Below, one piece after another: positions 10,080 to 19,786 of a DNA stretch of 28,244 nucleotides. Under the pieces are notes generated by a model. It was not told the origin of the DNA. It saw only the letters and a list, made by a program, of their open reading frames with translations, and ran no database searches. This DNA comes from Cladosporium sp. IMV 00045 (taxonomy: Eukaryota > Ascomycota > Dothideomycetes > Cladosporiales > Cladosporiaceae). Location of the stretch: assembly GCA_001931905.2 (NCBI GenBank), contig MSJI02000654.1:1-28244 (forward strand), written 5' to 3'. Each line of letters starts with the position of its first letter. The first letter of the stretch is position 1. The translations under genes and the position numbers were made by a program.

Positions 10080-10583
10080 GGACCTATCGCGTTTATCGCC
10101 GAACATAGCGTTTTGGTATGGCGGGACAGCATATGGGATTTTAAATCTAATGGGAAAAGAGGGGATAGAAGAAAAATGAGACAGCGCAGAATCGCCCGCC
10201 ACTGAAAAGATGGCCGACGAGTAGCGCCAGACGAGTGAGGAACTGTCACGGTTTGACGGGTCGCTCACCTGTATCATCAGTTGTACATTCTGTGTAACAT
10301 GTGTATCCATCAATATTCAATTCACTGGCCCTTCGGGTCCAATCTTTATTTGTTCATCTGCTTTCCTATCTACTTGCGCTTTCGAGATGCTGGCAGGCTC
10401 AGTACGCGCTGGTAGATTTCTTCACCAAAACGGCATTTCGCGACTTCACTTCACTTCGCGCTTGTGGTCTGCGCTCGGTGCCTGACAACGAAACAATAAC
10501 AACAAAACATTCACCAATAGAACGCCATACAAAAAGTCACAAAAACGTCACAAGAACCTCCTGCCCGCCACCACCCACTACCA
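10080..10583 (+). other. Intergenic between mL50 and the GPI-anchored protein gene
   Basis: 504 bases with no credible coding frame. A-rich and CA-rich just before 10584, as in fungal leaders. No tRNA-like B-box seen. Confidence 0.45.
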
Positions 10584-11342
10584 ATGGCGAACCCACCCAA
10601 CTCAACGCGCCGCATCGCCCTGCTCACAGCAGCTACCCTCTCGCTGCTGACCCAAACGACCATCGCAACGCCCACAACACCCACCACTGAGCCCACACTC
10701 ATAAGACAAACCGCCTCGGCGCTCACCTCAATCTCCACCATGCCGCTCCTCCTCTTAGCACCTGCGTCCCACGAAACTCACCAAGCCGCCCATCCCCTCC
10801 CGCCGCGCGGCATCTACTTCACGAACACTCTGTCTCCAGCCTCCACGATCACGGTCCCGGCCGCGCCGCCATTGCCGGTTCAGAATCATCACACCGTTAA
10901 CCCGTGAGCGGTCCCAGAGGCCGCTGGCGTCTCTGCGCCTGCTACTGGTGGCTCTGCGATGCGAAGCGCGGATGGCGCGAATGCGACACACACTCTGACC
11001 TCGACGGAGACGCTTGAGCCGATTACGATTACTGTTACGCTGGTGGAGGCAAATCGCAACTCTAGCATGGGCCTCAGCTCTCCTCTTCTCAACGGCACCA
11101 GTACGGCGGTTTCTGTGGCGACGCACGCAAGTGAAGGGACGCTGGCTAGCGCTTCGTCGCTGGCTACGACGGGAAGCGCGACGATCGATGGAGGAAGTAA
11201 GTGCTCTGGTGATGCGGGCTGTGTTGGGGGTGGGAAGAAAGAGGCGAAGGCACTAGTGGATAGTGCTGGTGGGAGGAAGTTGGGGGTGCAGTGGGCTTTG
11301 ATACTGCTTGGTTTGCTTGCGTGCCTCTGGCTGTGGGTCTAA
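10584..11342 (+). CDS. Probable GPI-anchored Ser/Thr-rich cell-surface protein, interrupted by an in-frame TGA or small intron
   Basis: The N-terminus MANPPNSTRRIALLTAATLS is a signal peptide: basic n-region, hydrophobic core, likely cleavage after TIA. The body is Ser/Thr/Ala/Pro-rich with sequons such as NAT and NSS. The C-terminus (GGRKLGVQWALILLGLLACL) is a hydrophobic tail ending four residues before the stop, as in GPI attachment signals. Both halves are in the same frame, separated only by TGA at 10905-10907. Removing a candidate 63-nt intron, 10904-10966 (donor GTGAGC, acceptor GAAG), gives a continuous 231-aa protein. Read straight through, it would be 252 codons with one stop. Alternatively the gene is broken. 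I recognise no named family; a cell-wall or plasma-membrane location is inferred from both signals. Confidence 0.55.
10904..10966 (+). other. Candidate intron in the GPI-protein gene (63 nt)
   Basis: The donor GTGAGC is good. The acceptor GAAG is weaker than the usual YAG, and I see no CTRAC branch point, only GCTACTG. Splicing would remove the in-frame TGA and keep frame, joining HTVNP to ADGANATHT. Confidence 0.35.
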
Positions 11343-12456
11343 GGTGCTGGAGCTTTCGGATGACTATTTCTTTGCTAATGGGATAGAAATACGGTGCTGG
11401 TCGCTCTGGCTCTCTACTCAGAGCGTTCGACGGCTTGCGTGGTAGCATTTTGCGGTTGAACAAAAGAACTGCATGGGGGACTGCTCTTTATCTCTGGAAG
11501 CAAGGCGCTGGGTGTTTTGAGTGATGATGCTCTTGCTGTTGAAGAAAGGCTACGCGCGGGACGCTGGCGTCAAAAATGGGAACAACCGCGATAGATGGAG
11601 CGATTAATGTAGTTTTCAATGCTCGTGTGTAGGTTCAGTCTGCTTTCAGCACTTCGATTTCTGTGTAGGTGGCGCCAAACTGTTCTCAGGGCGTGTGTGA
11701 GACTTTCGTCCCGAATCGATAGCATATTGGGATACAATTGCCTTGTGCTGTGAGTTTGCGAAACAAGAAGGCTTTGTTTCACTGTCGAGTGGTTGGAACG
11801 TGACAGTGATAGAGTATCGTGCACTTGACGGTGTAATATGCATGTGGTACAGATGATATCACTCAGGCGTGCCGTCGATCACATGCTATATAACTACCGT
11901 TTGATATCTAGAGGGGCACGCATGCGGGCACCCATTAGCGCTCTCCTCGATATCCGCGATTTGTTTCGATCCGATTCATGTCTACGCAATATCTGCGAGC
12001 AAGTTAGTTGTTGAGCACAAGTCTAGCATATAGCTTCCGATCAGAGCCACAAAAATTCTTATTTCACTCGTTTGGAGGCCCCCGCGACCCTCCCTGAACC
12101 CATATATTGACTCTATTCGACGTATCTCAGGCGCGCTGACATGTCGTACGTTAGTATGAGCTCCCAAAGCTGTGGAACCGATCTGCTTCCAATTAAAGTA
12201 CTCTGATGATGATGTTGTCTGTGGCACTTCAGCTGCGAACATCCGATGTACTATGGTAGGACAGACTGATGCTTCGCGCGGTACACGTTTGCTGTTCACC
12301 TTAGTGCCACCTGGGACGTGAGTGACTATTCATAGACCGAATTTCAGTACATCCAACCATCCTTACCCTTTAGTTGCGTCGAATTCTCGTATCTTGCAAT
12401 GTCATGACCTGGATTGTTTTGGATGCCGTGACTAGACACGATAATCCACCATCGCC
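11343..12456. other. Intergenic, 1.1 kb; no supported gene
   Basis: Contains minus-strand frames of 84 and 105 codons (11570-11824, 11982-12299) with no signal peptide, domain or splice context that I can recognise. Two short upstream ATGs (12399, 12404) precede the gene at 12457. The right part is presumably its promoter. Nothing else stands out. Confidence 0.4.
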
Positions 12457-13968
12457 ATGTCCACTTCTTCACCAATTCCATCCTCGACCGAATTGACCTA
12501 CGCTCCCACTTGGAGCTTTGTAGAACCATTTATTCTTGAATCTGAGGGTCCTCCTTTGATCAGGATCAACATTACTGCCTCTAAGCCATCGCCTACCGTT
12601 TGGCCATATCTCATCAATCTTGGAATCGCGACATCGGATGAATCGACAGTCTTCTTACCTGATTCGAGTACAATAACTGAATCCCCTTCATCAAACACTG
12701 CGACTAACGTTGCGACATCGACTCCAAGTACCAAGTCAACCATTACTTCAGCAAACTCATCTCCCTCCGCGCCTATTCCGACCAAATCTACCGCGCCTTC
12801 CTCGAGGACACAGACGACAGCCATCCCAACGAATACTTCGTTGAATAACACTGTCCCACAAACTTCTGAGAGCCCAGCCACTTTGAGAACAACACCTCCT
12901 GTATCTTTCTCACCAGGCCTTAATTCAGGTCAAGCTGCAGGTCTCGCGGTCGGTTGCCTCTTCGATGGTGCCGTCATTGCGATTGCTGCGGCGTGCATAT
13001 TCACACGAAGACATAGACGTCGTTCGATGATTTTGCCCAAAAGAAAGAGAACGAGAGTTCCTGATAGTGGTCCGGACAAACCATCTTCTACGACCATCTT
13101 GAGGCATCTCGAAAAGCAGCCAGCTTCGCCGTCATTTGATCTGCTATTAGCTCCACCAATCCCTGACAGCGAGCTCCCGCCCATGTCCAAAAAGTTGCAG
13201 GAACTCATCACCAGCCATGTTGAGGGATACCTAGCTGGAAACACACCCACCGACACACGGAATCCGGACCCATCGTTCAATCAGCGGCTTTCTGATCTAG
13301 CCGGCCCTGGCTGCCTGCGTGGCCCTCATAACCTTGCCAAGATGCTCCTTGAACACCAAACCCAATCTATCGCTGCAAAGCACCTTCTCGCCAAGTCTAC
13401 TGTGAATAATTTCGAGAGCTCTGGGCCGCCAGAGACCACGCTTCTACCTCCAGAGCTCTCTGAGTGTATGGCTTCAATGGCAGGTTTGAAAAGCGAAGCA
13501 CCAGGTATATTCATATTGATCGTTTGGAGCTTCATTCTTAGTACCTGCTGACTCTAACAAGTCCGCGCAACCCTTCTCGCAAAATGGCGGCAGATCACTC
13601 GCATCCTCATGGAGTCAGCCTACGGTCGAGGCACCAGCATCGGCTCCGCAGATCCAAGACAGATCAACATCCGCGAGCTAGCAGATTCCATCGATCAAAT
13701 CTTGAAGCCCTTTGGGAAGGAAAATCAGGCTGAGCAAACATTGCAGAGTTTGATGGAAGTGATTTGTGAAGGTGCTAGGTTTGGCTACACGCTTTTCACG
13801 CAGCCGTCCGGGTGGCGTTTTGAATGGAGATCGACTATGTCTTCAGGTTATGACCAGGCACAGGAGTTTGTTGTTTTCTCCGCTTTCTGCAAGATTGTTG
13901 ATGATAGTGGTCATCCTTTGTCTGCACCGGAGATCAGGGATCCTGCTGTCGTGACTCGGGACGCTTAG
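12457..13968 (+). CDS. Ser/Thr-rich single-pass membrane protein with an unrecognised cytoplasmic domain (two exons, 484 aa)
   Basis: Exons 12457-13504 and 13562-13968. Residues 1-155 are Ser/Thr/Pro-rich with several N-glycosylation sequons. One hydrophobic segment (about 160-182, AAGLAVGCLFDGAVIAIAAA) is followed by the stop-transfer RRHRRRS, so the Ser/Thr part should be outside and the C-terminal 300 residues inside. This architecture recalls fungal stress sensors such as Mid2/Wsc types, though I see no WSC or other ectodomain. The cytoplasmic part looks folded: helices around LQELITSHVEGYLAG and LAKMLLEHQTQSIAAK, then WRQITRILMESAYGRGTS, INIRELADSIDQILKPFG and FGYTLFTQPSGWRFEW. I do not recognise this domain. 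There is no conventional signal peptide at this start; either insertion uses the TM segment or an upstream exon is missing. It is tail-to-tail with the next gene. Confidence 0.75.
13505..13561 (+). other. Intron of the single-pass membrane protein gene (57 nt)
   Basis: Donor GTATAT, overlapping branch-point candidates CTGAC (13548-13552) and CTAAC (13554-13558), acceptor ACAAG. It splits a Val codon (G|TC) and joins KSEAP to VRATLLAKWRQ. Without splicing the frame ends at a TGA at 13549-13551, inside the intron. Confidence 0.85.
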
Positions 13969-14222
13969 CTAATCCCATGGTGGAGAGATGGTGTGGAGGA
14001 GAAAATACATGAACAAGTGTAGGGACTTTCCCTATTCCGAAATTCTATGGAGACCTGTGAATATTGAGGCTCTAACCAGGCTTAGTGTGATGTAGTTGCG
14101 CTAGATATCTAACATGGCCGTTATCGTAAGCGAATCGAACCGAGCATTCTATGATGATACAACAAACTCCGCGCTCAAGACAAACTCGAACATTGAGATC
14201 TTACAAGAGATCACATCAGAAC

Positions 14223-16568
14223 TTACACCCTGTGTCCATACATCCTGAACGAATACCTCCCAGCACTGGCTGCTGTGCCCTGCACACGGAAGCGCATTTT
14301 CGCAACCTTGGCTTCATCGTGTTCGATACCCCTGAACTCCCCTGCAGGGACGTGCTCCAAAGCAGCGACGAGCAGTTGCGTCGGGCTTCGATACTTCCTC
14401 CGATCGACGAAGCCGAGTACCACTTGGATCAAGACAACCACAATGCCAAAAGATGCCACAGCCAACCCGAGCTTCGACGTTCGACTTCCGAGTCCGTAGG
14501 CCCAGACGTACATTTTGGCGTTACGTGTGAGCTTTGGGTGGTCAGAGTTGTCCACTCCATCGTCTTGAGTGGTGTAATCGACAAGTGAGAGCGTTTGAAT
14601 GATGGGCAGTAGGCTCACGTAGCCAAGAGGGTAGTCAAGGCCAATCGTGTCATTGAGGCGGAGACGGTTCATCGTGCGCACCGCTTGCATTGTAGATGTG
14701 CGGTTTGGCGCCAACGTGCCATTGTCATTAGCAGTCCATGCTGCCAACATCCAGGCCGGGTCGATGGGAGTCGAGTTGCCGGTGTGCGGGAGGTTGTGTG
14801 TTTGGACTAGCGTCGTCGGATTGGTGAGAGGCGAAGGGTCAAGTTGATAAGTCGTGAAGTTTTGGAAAGCCACAAAGTCAACAGTAAGCTTCAAGTTAGT
14901 GTCGTTCTGACTGTTGGAACCAATTGACATTTCGGTGGTGAAGACGTTTTCCGTCCTGTTCAGAAGGCTTGAACTGGGATCGACCTCAAACAGTCTGTCC
15001 CAGTCGCATTCGACGGAAGAGGGAACTTGCCCCTCCTGCAGGCATTCCGGAGGCAGCCATGATGGGACTGTGTTGCTTTCGAAGAATTGTGCTTTGTCCG
15101 AAGTGAACATTGAAAACCGAACATCTGGGCTGACGATGTCTGTAGTGTAATCGCGCTCGCCGCTGATGGTGAACCCAACTTCCTTGTTGGTCGGGCTCCA
15201 GCCATTGCCGGTTCTTATGCATTTAGTGTATACGCCACTGATTAGAGGGGCCGACAAGGGAGACATAGACAGGTCATAGCCTTGATAGCAGCGTATGCTC
15301 CGATTGTCGTCGACCACGGTTACCGATGAGGCTGTGTTATTGAAATCTGCGTGCCACTGAACTATGGCGCCGAGAATTGGACCGTTTCTCTGTACATTCA
15401 GCAAGAGTGACCGATTGTAGGGATAGTAGGTCTCGGGACGATCCATGATGCCAACATAAGCATCGTAGAGTCGATCTTGCAGTGTTTTATTGGCACCTAG
15501 CGATATCACTCCGATCATCGTGAAATCGTTGTTCAGGTGAAACATCAACTGCCGAGAGGGCGCCCACCAGGTGATGTCTGAGAACTCCTGGCTAACGAAC
15601 TCAGCAGAAGATGTGCTGAAAGTCTGATTGAGATTGAACTTTACGCCTTGCTCTCGCGTTGTTCCATCGGCCCAAGCCCCTGACGCAAGGTAGCTTTCCA
15701 TCCAAGAGTCAAAGAGAGTGGCATAAGGATTCGCCGCACAGGAGAAGGCAAGATCGTTGAAGTGTGTTTCGGTACAGTTGACAGTCATATTCCAAAAGTA
15801 ACCAGTGGTGTTGGGCACGGGTGGGCTCGCAGCGTTGGTAGATCCAAACGAGCGGTGACCCAACTTTGGCGATTCAATCCATTGCAGGCTCGGGAGCGCC
15901 AGCACGGCGACTGCTGGACCCATGAGGTTGCACAGAATGCAAAGAAGTACGGTGAAGCCAATGAAGAGGTAAATGCGGAGGCGAAACTTTCTGCTGCCTC
16001 CTCTGTTTCTCCTGTTGAATATACCTGTAGGTGGCAATGTCCTCCATAGAAGTGGGTCAAATAGGCCTGGGACGTCTGCGAATTCGCATGGTCTAGTGAT
16101 GAATCCAATGGGAAGACCATCACTTTTGCCAGCAATGTGGAAAGTGATGAGGTAAACCAGAGCCAGAGCTATCAACTCAAACCAGATTTCGATCGCTTTT
16201 GCAGCAAACTGCAGCGCTCCCAGCAAGTTGTGATCTTGCTTGTCGAAGTGGCGAAGGTTTGCTTGTGGGATAGAAATGACCGGGTTGAACCATCCCACAT
16301 AGCAGTCTTGGTCCGGACACCAAGCACTGGCTCCGACGATGTGCTTCTTGATGTTCAAAGTCAACAGCGCCACGACCGGCAAGATCCATAAAAAACAACC
16401 TGTTTGGAAAAGCAGTGTTTTGAACCAACCTCGCTTTCGATCAAGTTGTGGATGCTGGCCAAGATCCATTTTCGCTTGTGACACGTCTGCGTCTGAGCTT
16501 GGAGAGTTGCGAGTCCTGGGTCGATCGTAAAGGCTGATGCTCTCCTGATTGTCTCTAGATGAGACCAT
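14223..16568 (-). CDS. Four-TM fungal membrane protein with a large N-glycosylated ectodomain (781 aa)
   Basis: A single-exon gene. Hydrophobic segments lie at about 51-73 (TLLFQTGCFLWILPVVALLT), 125-146 (IWFELIALALVYLITFHIAG), 199-226 (YLFIGFTVLLCILCNLMGPA) and 698-721 (LAVASFGIVVVLIQVVLGFV). With a cytoplasmic, basic N-terminus (RKRG before TM1), the 470-residue loop between TM3 and TM4 falls outside. That loop carries many sequons (NTT, NMT, NCT, NQT, NKT, NRS and more) and paired Cys, which supports the topology. The cytoplasmic tail after TM4 contains SPTQLLVAALEHVPAGEF. I recall similar proteins as a widespread, uncharacterised Pezizomycotina family, often annotated only as transmembrane protein. 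The reaction or ligand is unknown; a plasma-membrane location is inferred. It converges with the gene ending at 13968. Confidence 0.8.
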   Translation of the reverse strand: MVSSRDNQESISLYDRPRTRNSPSSDADVSQAKMDLGQHPQLDRKRGWFKTLLFQTGCFLWILPVVALLTLNIKKHIVGASAWCPDQDCYVGWFNPVISIPQANLRHFDKQDHNLLGALQFAAKAIEIWFELIALALVYLITFHIAGKSDGLPIGFITRPCEFADVPGLFDPLLWRTLPPTGIFNRRNRGGSRKFRLRIYLFIGFTVLLCILCNLMGPAVAVLALPSLQWIESPKLGHRSFGSTNAASPPVPNTTGYFWNMTVNCTETHFNDLAFSCAANPYATLFDSWMESYLASGAWADGTTREQGVKFNLNQTFSTSSAEFVSQEFSDITWWAPSRQLMFHLNNDFTMIGVISLGANKTLQDRLYDAYVGIMDRPETYYPYNRSLLLNVQRNGPILGAIVQWHADFNNTASSVTVVDDNRSIRCYQGYDLSMSPLSAPLISGVYTKCIRTGNGWSPTNKEVGFTISGERDYTTDIVSPDVRFSMFTSDKAQFFESNTVPSWLPPECLQEGQVPSSVECDWDRLFEVDPSSSLLNRTENVFTTEMSIGSNSQNDTNLKLTVDFVAFQNFTTYQLDPSPLTNPTTLVQTHNLPHTGNSTPIDPAWMLAAWTANDNGTLAPNRTSTMQAVRTMNRLRLNDTIGLDYPLGYVSLLPIIQTLSLVDYTTQDDGVDNSDHPKLTRNAKMYVWAYGLGSRTSKLGLAVASFGIVVVLIQVVLGFVDRRKYRSPTQLLVAALEHVPAGEFRGIEHDEAKVAKMRFRVQGTAASAGRYSFRMYGHRV

Positions 16569-17090
16569 TATTCGAGCCAGGGATGGAATCCGATGGGCTA
16601 AAAATGAGGTGAGCTAGAGATGCGTGAGTACGGGAAGCGAAGGATGGAAGAGGACGAGGGTTTTATGTAAGGCTTTGTTATACACGGGCACAAGCTGAGC
16701 CCTCACCGGAGTCTACTCTCTGGTCCTTCATGCATAATAGCATGGTAGCATGGGTGCGAGGGGTGTTGGTGGTATCATCACGCCAAAGCTGAAGCCACGA
16801 GAATCGCATCAAGCTATCGGACCAGGCTATCGAAGCTTCGTAGATACTGGGCAGATTTTCAAAATATTTCGAAAGCACCCAATGCTCAAGGCTGAAGATC
16901 GCTGAAACGTTACCGACAATGGAATATTGGAGCCTGGTGGTTTTCAGCTGTACATGAAGCTCCAGTAGGTACCCATCCTGGAGGCAGACTTTGCATCCGT
17001 CTCTTCTACCATCTCGACACTGCGGCTGAGGTGAGAGTACTTGTTGAAGGCTGAGTGGTGAATACTCAGCGAATGAAACACTCGGCAGTG

Positions 17091-17121
17091 CGCCAGCCAA
17101 GCTTCCTCAAGGAAGCTGGCG
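17091..17121. repeat. Imperfect inverted repeat / hairpin
   Basis: CGCCAG and CTTCC on the left arm pair with GGAAG and CTGGCG on the right arm, with a TCAA loop and a five-base bulge on the left. Seen directly. It could be an operator or chance; it lies midway between the two divergent genes. Confidence 0.5.
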
Positions 17122-17774
17122 TGATGGCTAAGCCTTTTGTGGTACAATGGAGCGCCTTTTTGGCCCCAGGTTGGCGATAATGGACAGTGTCTCACCGGCC
17201 GCATGGCTCGCCCACTTTGCTTACTAGGACGGCAATGCTGACAGAAGCAGTTCTATATTGAGCATCGTCGGGAGCGCGCCATGAACCTGGCGAATGGGTG
17301 GGCTCTCGTGCAGGCCCCTCGGCCGATATTGTGGCTCAAAAATATGATATGAGGTGTGAAGGCGAAGGTGAACCCGCACTCCGTCATGTATTGCTTCTCT
17401 AGTTGCTGAATCTTGTCTGCAAACCAAGGCCGCGAGGCACAGGGCAGTGTTGCTTGGCATCAAGAGCTCTCATACGACTGAACTGCACCCACCGAGTGAC
17501 ATCCTCATCGATGCCTTGGGCGGAACGAATGGAACGATAGTAGCATATCTCGCCCATCATGTCTGCTCCCATATGGTGATGCAGTCGGATGACGGCACTC
17601 ACGCTGCCTTCCGGAAGCCATGGCATGACGAAAGAGAGAGTGTTCTTCGCTCACCGGTTTTATTGATGACGGCGAAACTTGCTGCATGGGGAAACCCTTG
17701 ACCCTCTTGAACGGTCCGACTTTAAGTACACACTTTGCGCTATCCTTCCGCATCCACATGGTACGCCTATACAT

Positions 17775-17896
17775 CTCCACGCGATAGGCCTATCGCTCTT
17801 CAACTCGTTCGCGGGGCTCCGACGCTCTCCATAGTTCCTCAACTTGTGGGACCTGAGCCAGCGACCATGATGGGGTACCGTCGACGATCACCGGAG
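17775..17896 (+). promoter_or_regulatory. Three CreA-like SYGGRG hexamers upstream of the alpha-glucosidase
   Basis: CTCCAC at 17775-17780 (reverse orientation), GCGGGG at 17811-17816 and CCGGAG at 17891-17896 fit the CreA carbon-catabolite-repressor consensus, within 200 bases of the start codon. About one match is expected by chance in that span, so the cluster is suggestive only. It would fit glucose repression of a maltose-degrading enzyme. I found no AmyR-type CGGN8CGG pair. Confidence 0.3.
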
Positions 17897-17907
17897 TCGC
17901 AACAACT

Positions 17908-17913
17908 TATAAA
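17908..17913 (+). promoter_or_regulatory. TATA box of the alpha-glucosidase gene
   Basis: TATAAA, 60 bases upstream of the ATG at 17973, in the expected position for a short-leader, highly regulated fungal gene. Confidence 0.5.
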
Positions 17914-17972
17914 GTGTCGAACAGAATGTCCAGCTTGACAATGAGAGGCATAGACACAAACATATCACCAAA

Positions 17973-19718
17973 ATGCATTTGACTACCGCCAGCCTGCTTT
18001 TGGCAGCATCATCGCTTGCTGCCGCTACTGGCAATCACACCCATCAATGGTGGAAAGAGGGCGTTGTGTACCAAGTCTACCCGGCCAGCTTCAAAGAAAG
18101 CCGAAGCAACAACTCCATTGGCTGGGGTGACATCAAAGGCATCACAAGCAAGCTCGACCACATACAAAGCCTTGGGGCTGACATTGTATGGCTGTCCCCG
18201 TTCTACGACTCGCCGCTCCAGGACATGGGATACGACATCAGCGACTATGATTCTGTCAACCAAATCTTTGGAGGCAGCTTTGAAGACATCAAGGAGTTCA
18301 TTTCAGAGGTACACAAACGTGGCATGCGTTGTCTCTTCGATCTGGTGATCAATCACACAAGCAACCAGCACAAGTGGTTCAAGGAGTCCGCGAGCAGCAA
18401 AGACAGCAGCCTGCGTGACAGATACTTCTGGAGAGAGCCGAAGACCCTTGCCAATGGTACTCAGGTCCCTCCTAACAACTGGGCCGGCAGTAACCAGGGA
18501 TCTGCTTGGCACTTTGACAACACGACAGGAGAGTACTACCTTGGTCTCTTCAACGACTTTCAGCCTGATCTGGATTGGTCGAACGCGACCAACCGCAAAG
18601 CCATTTTCCATGATGCCCTCAACTTCTGGCTCGACTTTGGAATCGATGGATTCAGGATGGACGCTTTTTCGATCTTCTCCAAACCAGAAGGTCTTCCCGA
18701 TGTTCCTACCAACGAGACCGGCTTCCAAAATGCCCGCCCTCTATACAATGACGGACCGCGCGAACATGAGTACCTCCAGGAAATGACTCGCGAGTGCCTC
18801 GAAGGGCGCGATACTTTTACGGTGGGCGAGTATGGAATGTCGGACAACATGACCTCCGTCCAGAAATACATCGGCGCTTCTAGAAAGGAAGTGAATTCGA
18901 TGTTCTTGACGAATATGTGCGATATTGGCCGAGATGGATACATGCCCACAGAGTGGAACCTTACTGGATGGCGAGACGCCATCAACTTCACCCAAGCAGC
19001 GGGCTCCCGTGCTGTTGGCGATGGCTGGAACAGTGTCTATCTTGAGAACCATGACCTCCCGAGATCGATCAGCCGCTTTGGCGATGACTCTCCGGAGCAC
19101 CGTGTCCCAAGTGGAAAAGCTCTGTCGATGATGCTTAGCACACTGTCTGGTACACTGTTTCTTTACCAGGGCCAAGAGATTGGTATGATCAACGTGCCTT
19201 CCAACTGGACCATCAGTGACTATCAAGATGCAAACAGCATCGCTTACTATGAGGGTGTCGTGCAAGACGGAGGCAACACATCAGAGGCTCTCTACAACTT
19301 GACTCGTCTGGCACGCGACAACGCAAGAATGCCATTCAACTGGGATGGCACCGGTGGCTTCTCTACCAACTCAACAAGTTGGACGCCTTCTGCCCACTTG
19401 AACATCAACCTCGCTGATCAGATTCACGACAAAACCAGTGTCTACTCGTTCTGGACCGAAATGATCCGCTTCCGCAAGGACCACAAAGAGCTTTTCGTGT
19501 ATGGCGACTTTGATTTCGTTGATTTGGAGAGTGAGAACTTTTTGGTCTATCGCAAATCCAGCGGCAAGAGCGAAGCGCTTGTCATCATCAACCTGTCGAA
19601 GGACTCGGGAGAGCCGCCTTGCGGGATTAAGGATGATGCGAAGCTTCTGGCGCAGACCCACCGCAATGCTACGGGTAGCGAGTTCGCTCCGTTTGAGGGA
19701 CGTGTATACTACTTGTAG
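17973..19718 (+). CDS. Secreted GH13 alpha-glucosidase (maltase type), 581 aa
   Basis: Hydrolyses terminal alpha-glucosyl residues of maltose and short maltodextrins. The N-terminus MHLTTASLLLAASSLAAATG is a signal peptide. The GH13 barrel starts at WWKEGVVYQVYPASF (about 26-40). Conserved regions are DLVINH (123-128), GFRMD with nucleophile Asp230, TVGE with acid/base Glu286, and ENHD with stabiliser Asp361. YQGQEIGMINV and RDNARMPFNWD follow, as in yeast maltase (MAL12) and oligo-1,6-glucosidase relatives. The residue after the nucleophile is Ala, the type usually linked to alpha-1,4 rather than alpha-1,6 preference (Val). About 15 N-glycosylation sequons support secretion. Length is normal for the family, and the last residues (FEGRVYYL) match the usual C-terminal end, so it is complete and intronless. 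It ends 68 bp from the convergent aconitase X gene. Confidence 0.93.
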   Translation: MHLTTASLLLAASSLAAATGNHTHQWWKEGVVYQVYPASFKESRSNNSIGWGDIKGITSKLDHIQSLGADIVWLSPFYDSPLQDMGYDISDYDSVNQIFGGSFEDIKEFISEVHKRGMRCLFDLVINHTSNQHKWFKESASSKDSSLRDRYFWREPKTLANGTQVPPNNWAGSNQGSAWHFDNTTGEYYLGLFNDFQPDLDWSNATNRKAIFHDALNFWLDFGIDGFRMDAFSIFSKPEGLPDVPTNETGFQNARPLYNDGPREHEYLQEMTRECLEGRDTFTVGEYGMSDNMTSVQKYIGASRKEVNSMFLTNMCDIGRDGYMPTEWNLTGWRDAINFTQAAGSRAVGDGWNSVYLENHDLPRSISRFGDDSPEHRVPSGKALSMMLSTLSGTLFLYQGQEIGMINVPSNWTISDYQDANSIAYYEGVVQDGGNTSEALYNLTRLARDNARMPFNWDGTGGFSTNSTSWTPSAHLNINLADQIHDKTSVYSFWTEMIRFRKDHKELFVYGDFDFVDLESENFLVYRKSSGKSEALVIINLSKDSGEPPCGIKDDAKLLAQTHRNATGSEFAPFEGRVYYL

Positions 19719-19786
19719 ATATATAGCCATACATAAGATCACATAGGTCTATGTGCGCCTCGAATCAAATGGAATGATCAAAGAAC
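19719..19786. terminator. Shared 3' region of two convergent genes (68 bp)
   Basis: Only 68 bases separate the stop of the alpha-glucosidase and the stop of aconitase X. The two transcripts must therefore overlap at their 3' ends unless they end immediately. No classical poly-A signal is identified; the assignment is positional. Confidence 0.35.

Larger units (their letters stand above)
16569..17972. other. Intergenic between the divergent four-TM and alpha-glucosidase genes
   Basis: 1.4 kb between two divergently transcribed genes, so it should hold both promoters. Frames of up to 140 codons occur on both strands but show no domain or signal and overlap one another. It contains an imperfect inverted repeat (17091-17121) and, next to the alpha-glucosidase, a TATA-like box and three CreA-like hexamers, listed separately. 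No tRNA found. Confidence 0.5.

Noticed and set aside
11982..12299. 105-codon minus-strand frame
   Set aside because: No domain, signal or splice support; of a length expected by chance.
16678..17463. Minus-strand frames of 140, 86 and 79 codons
   Set aside because: Mutually overlapping in different frames, no recognisable domain, in a promoter region.
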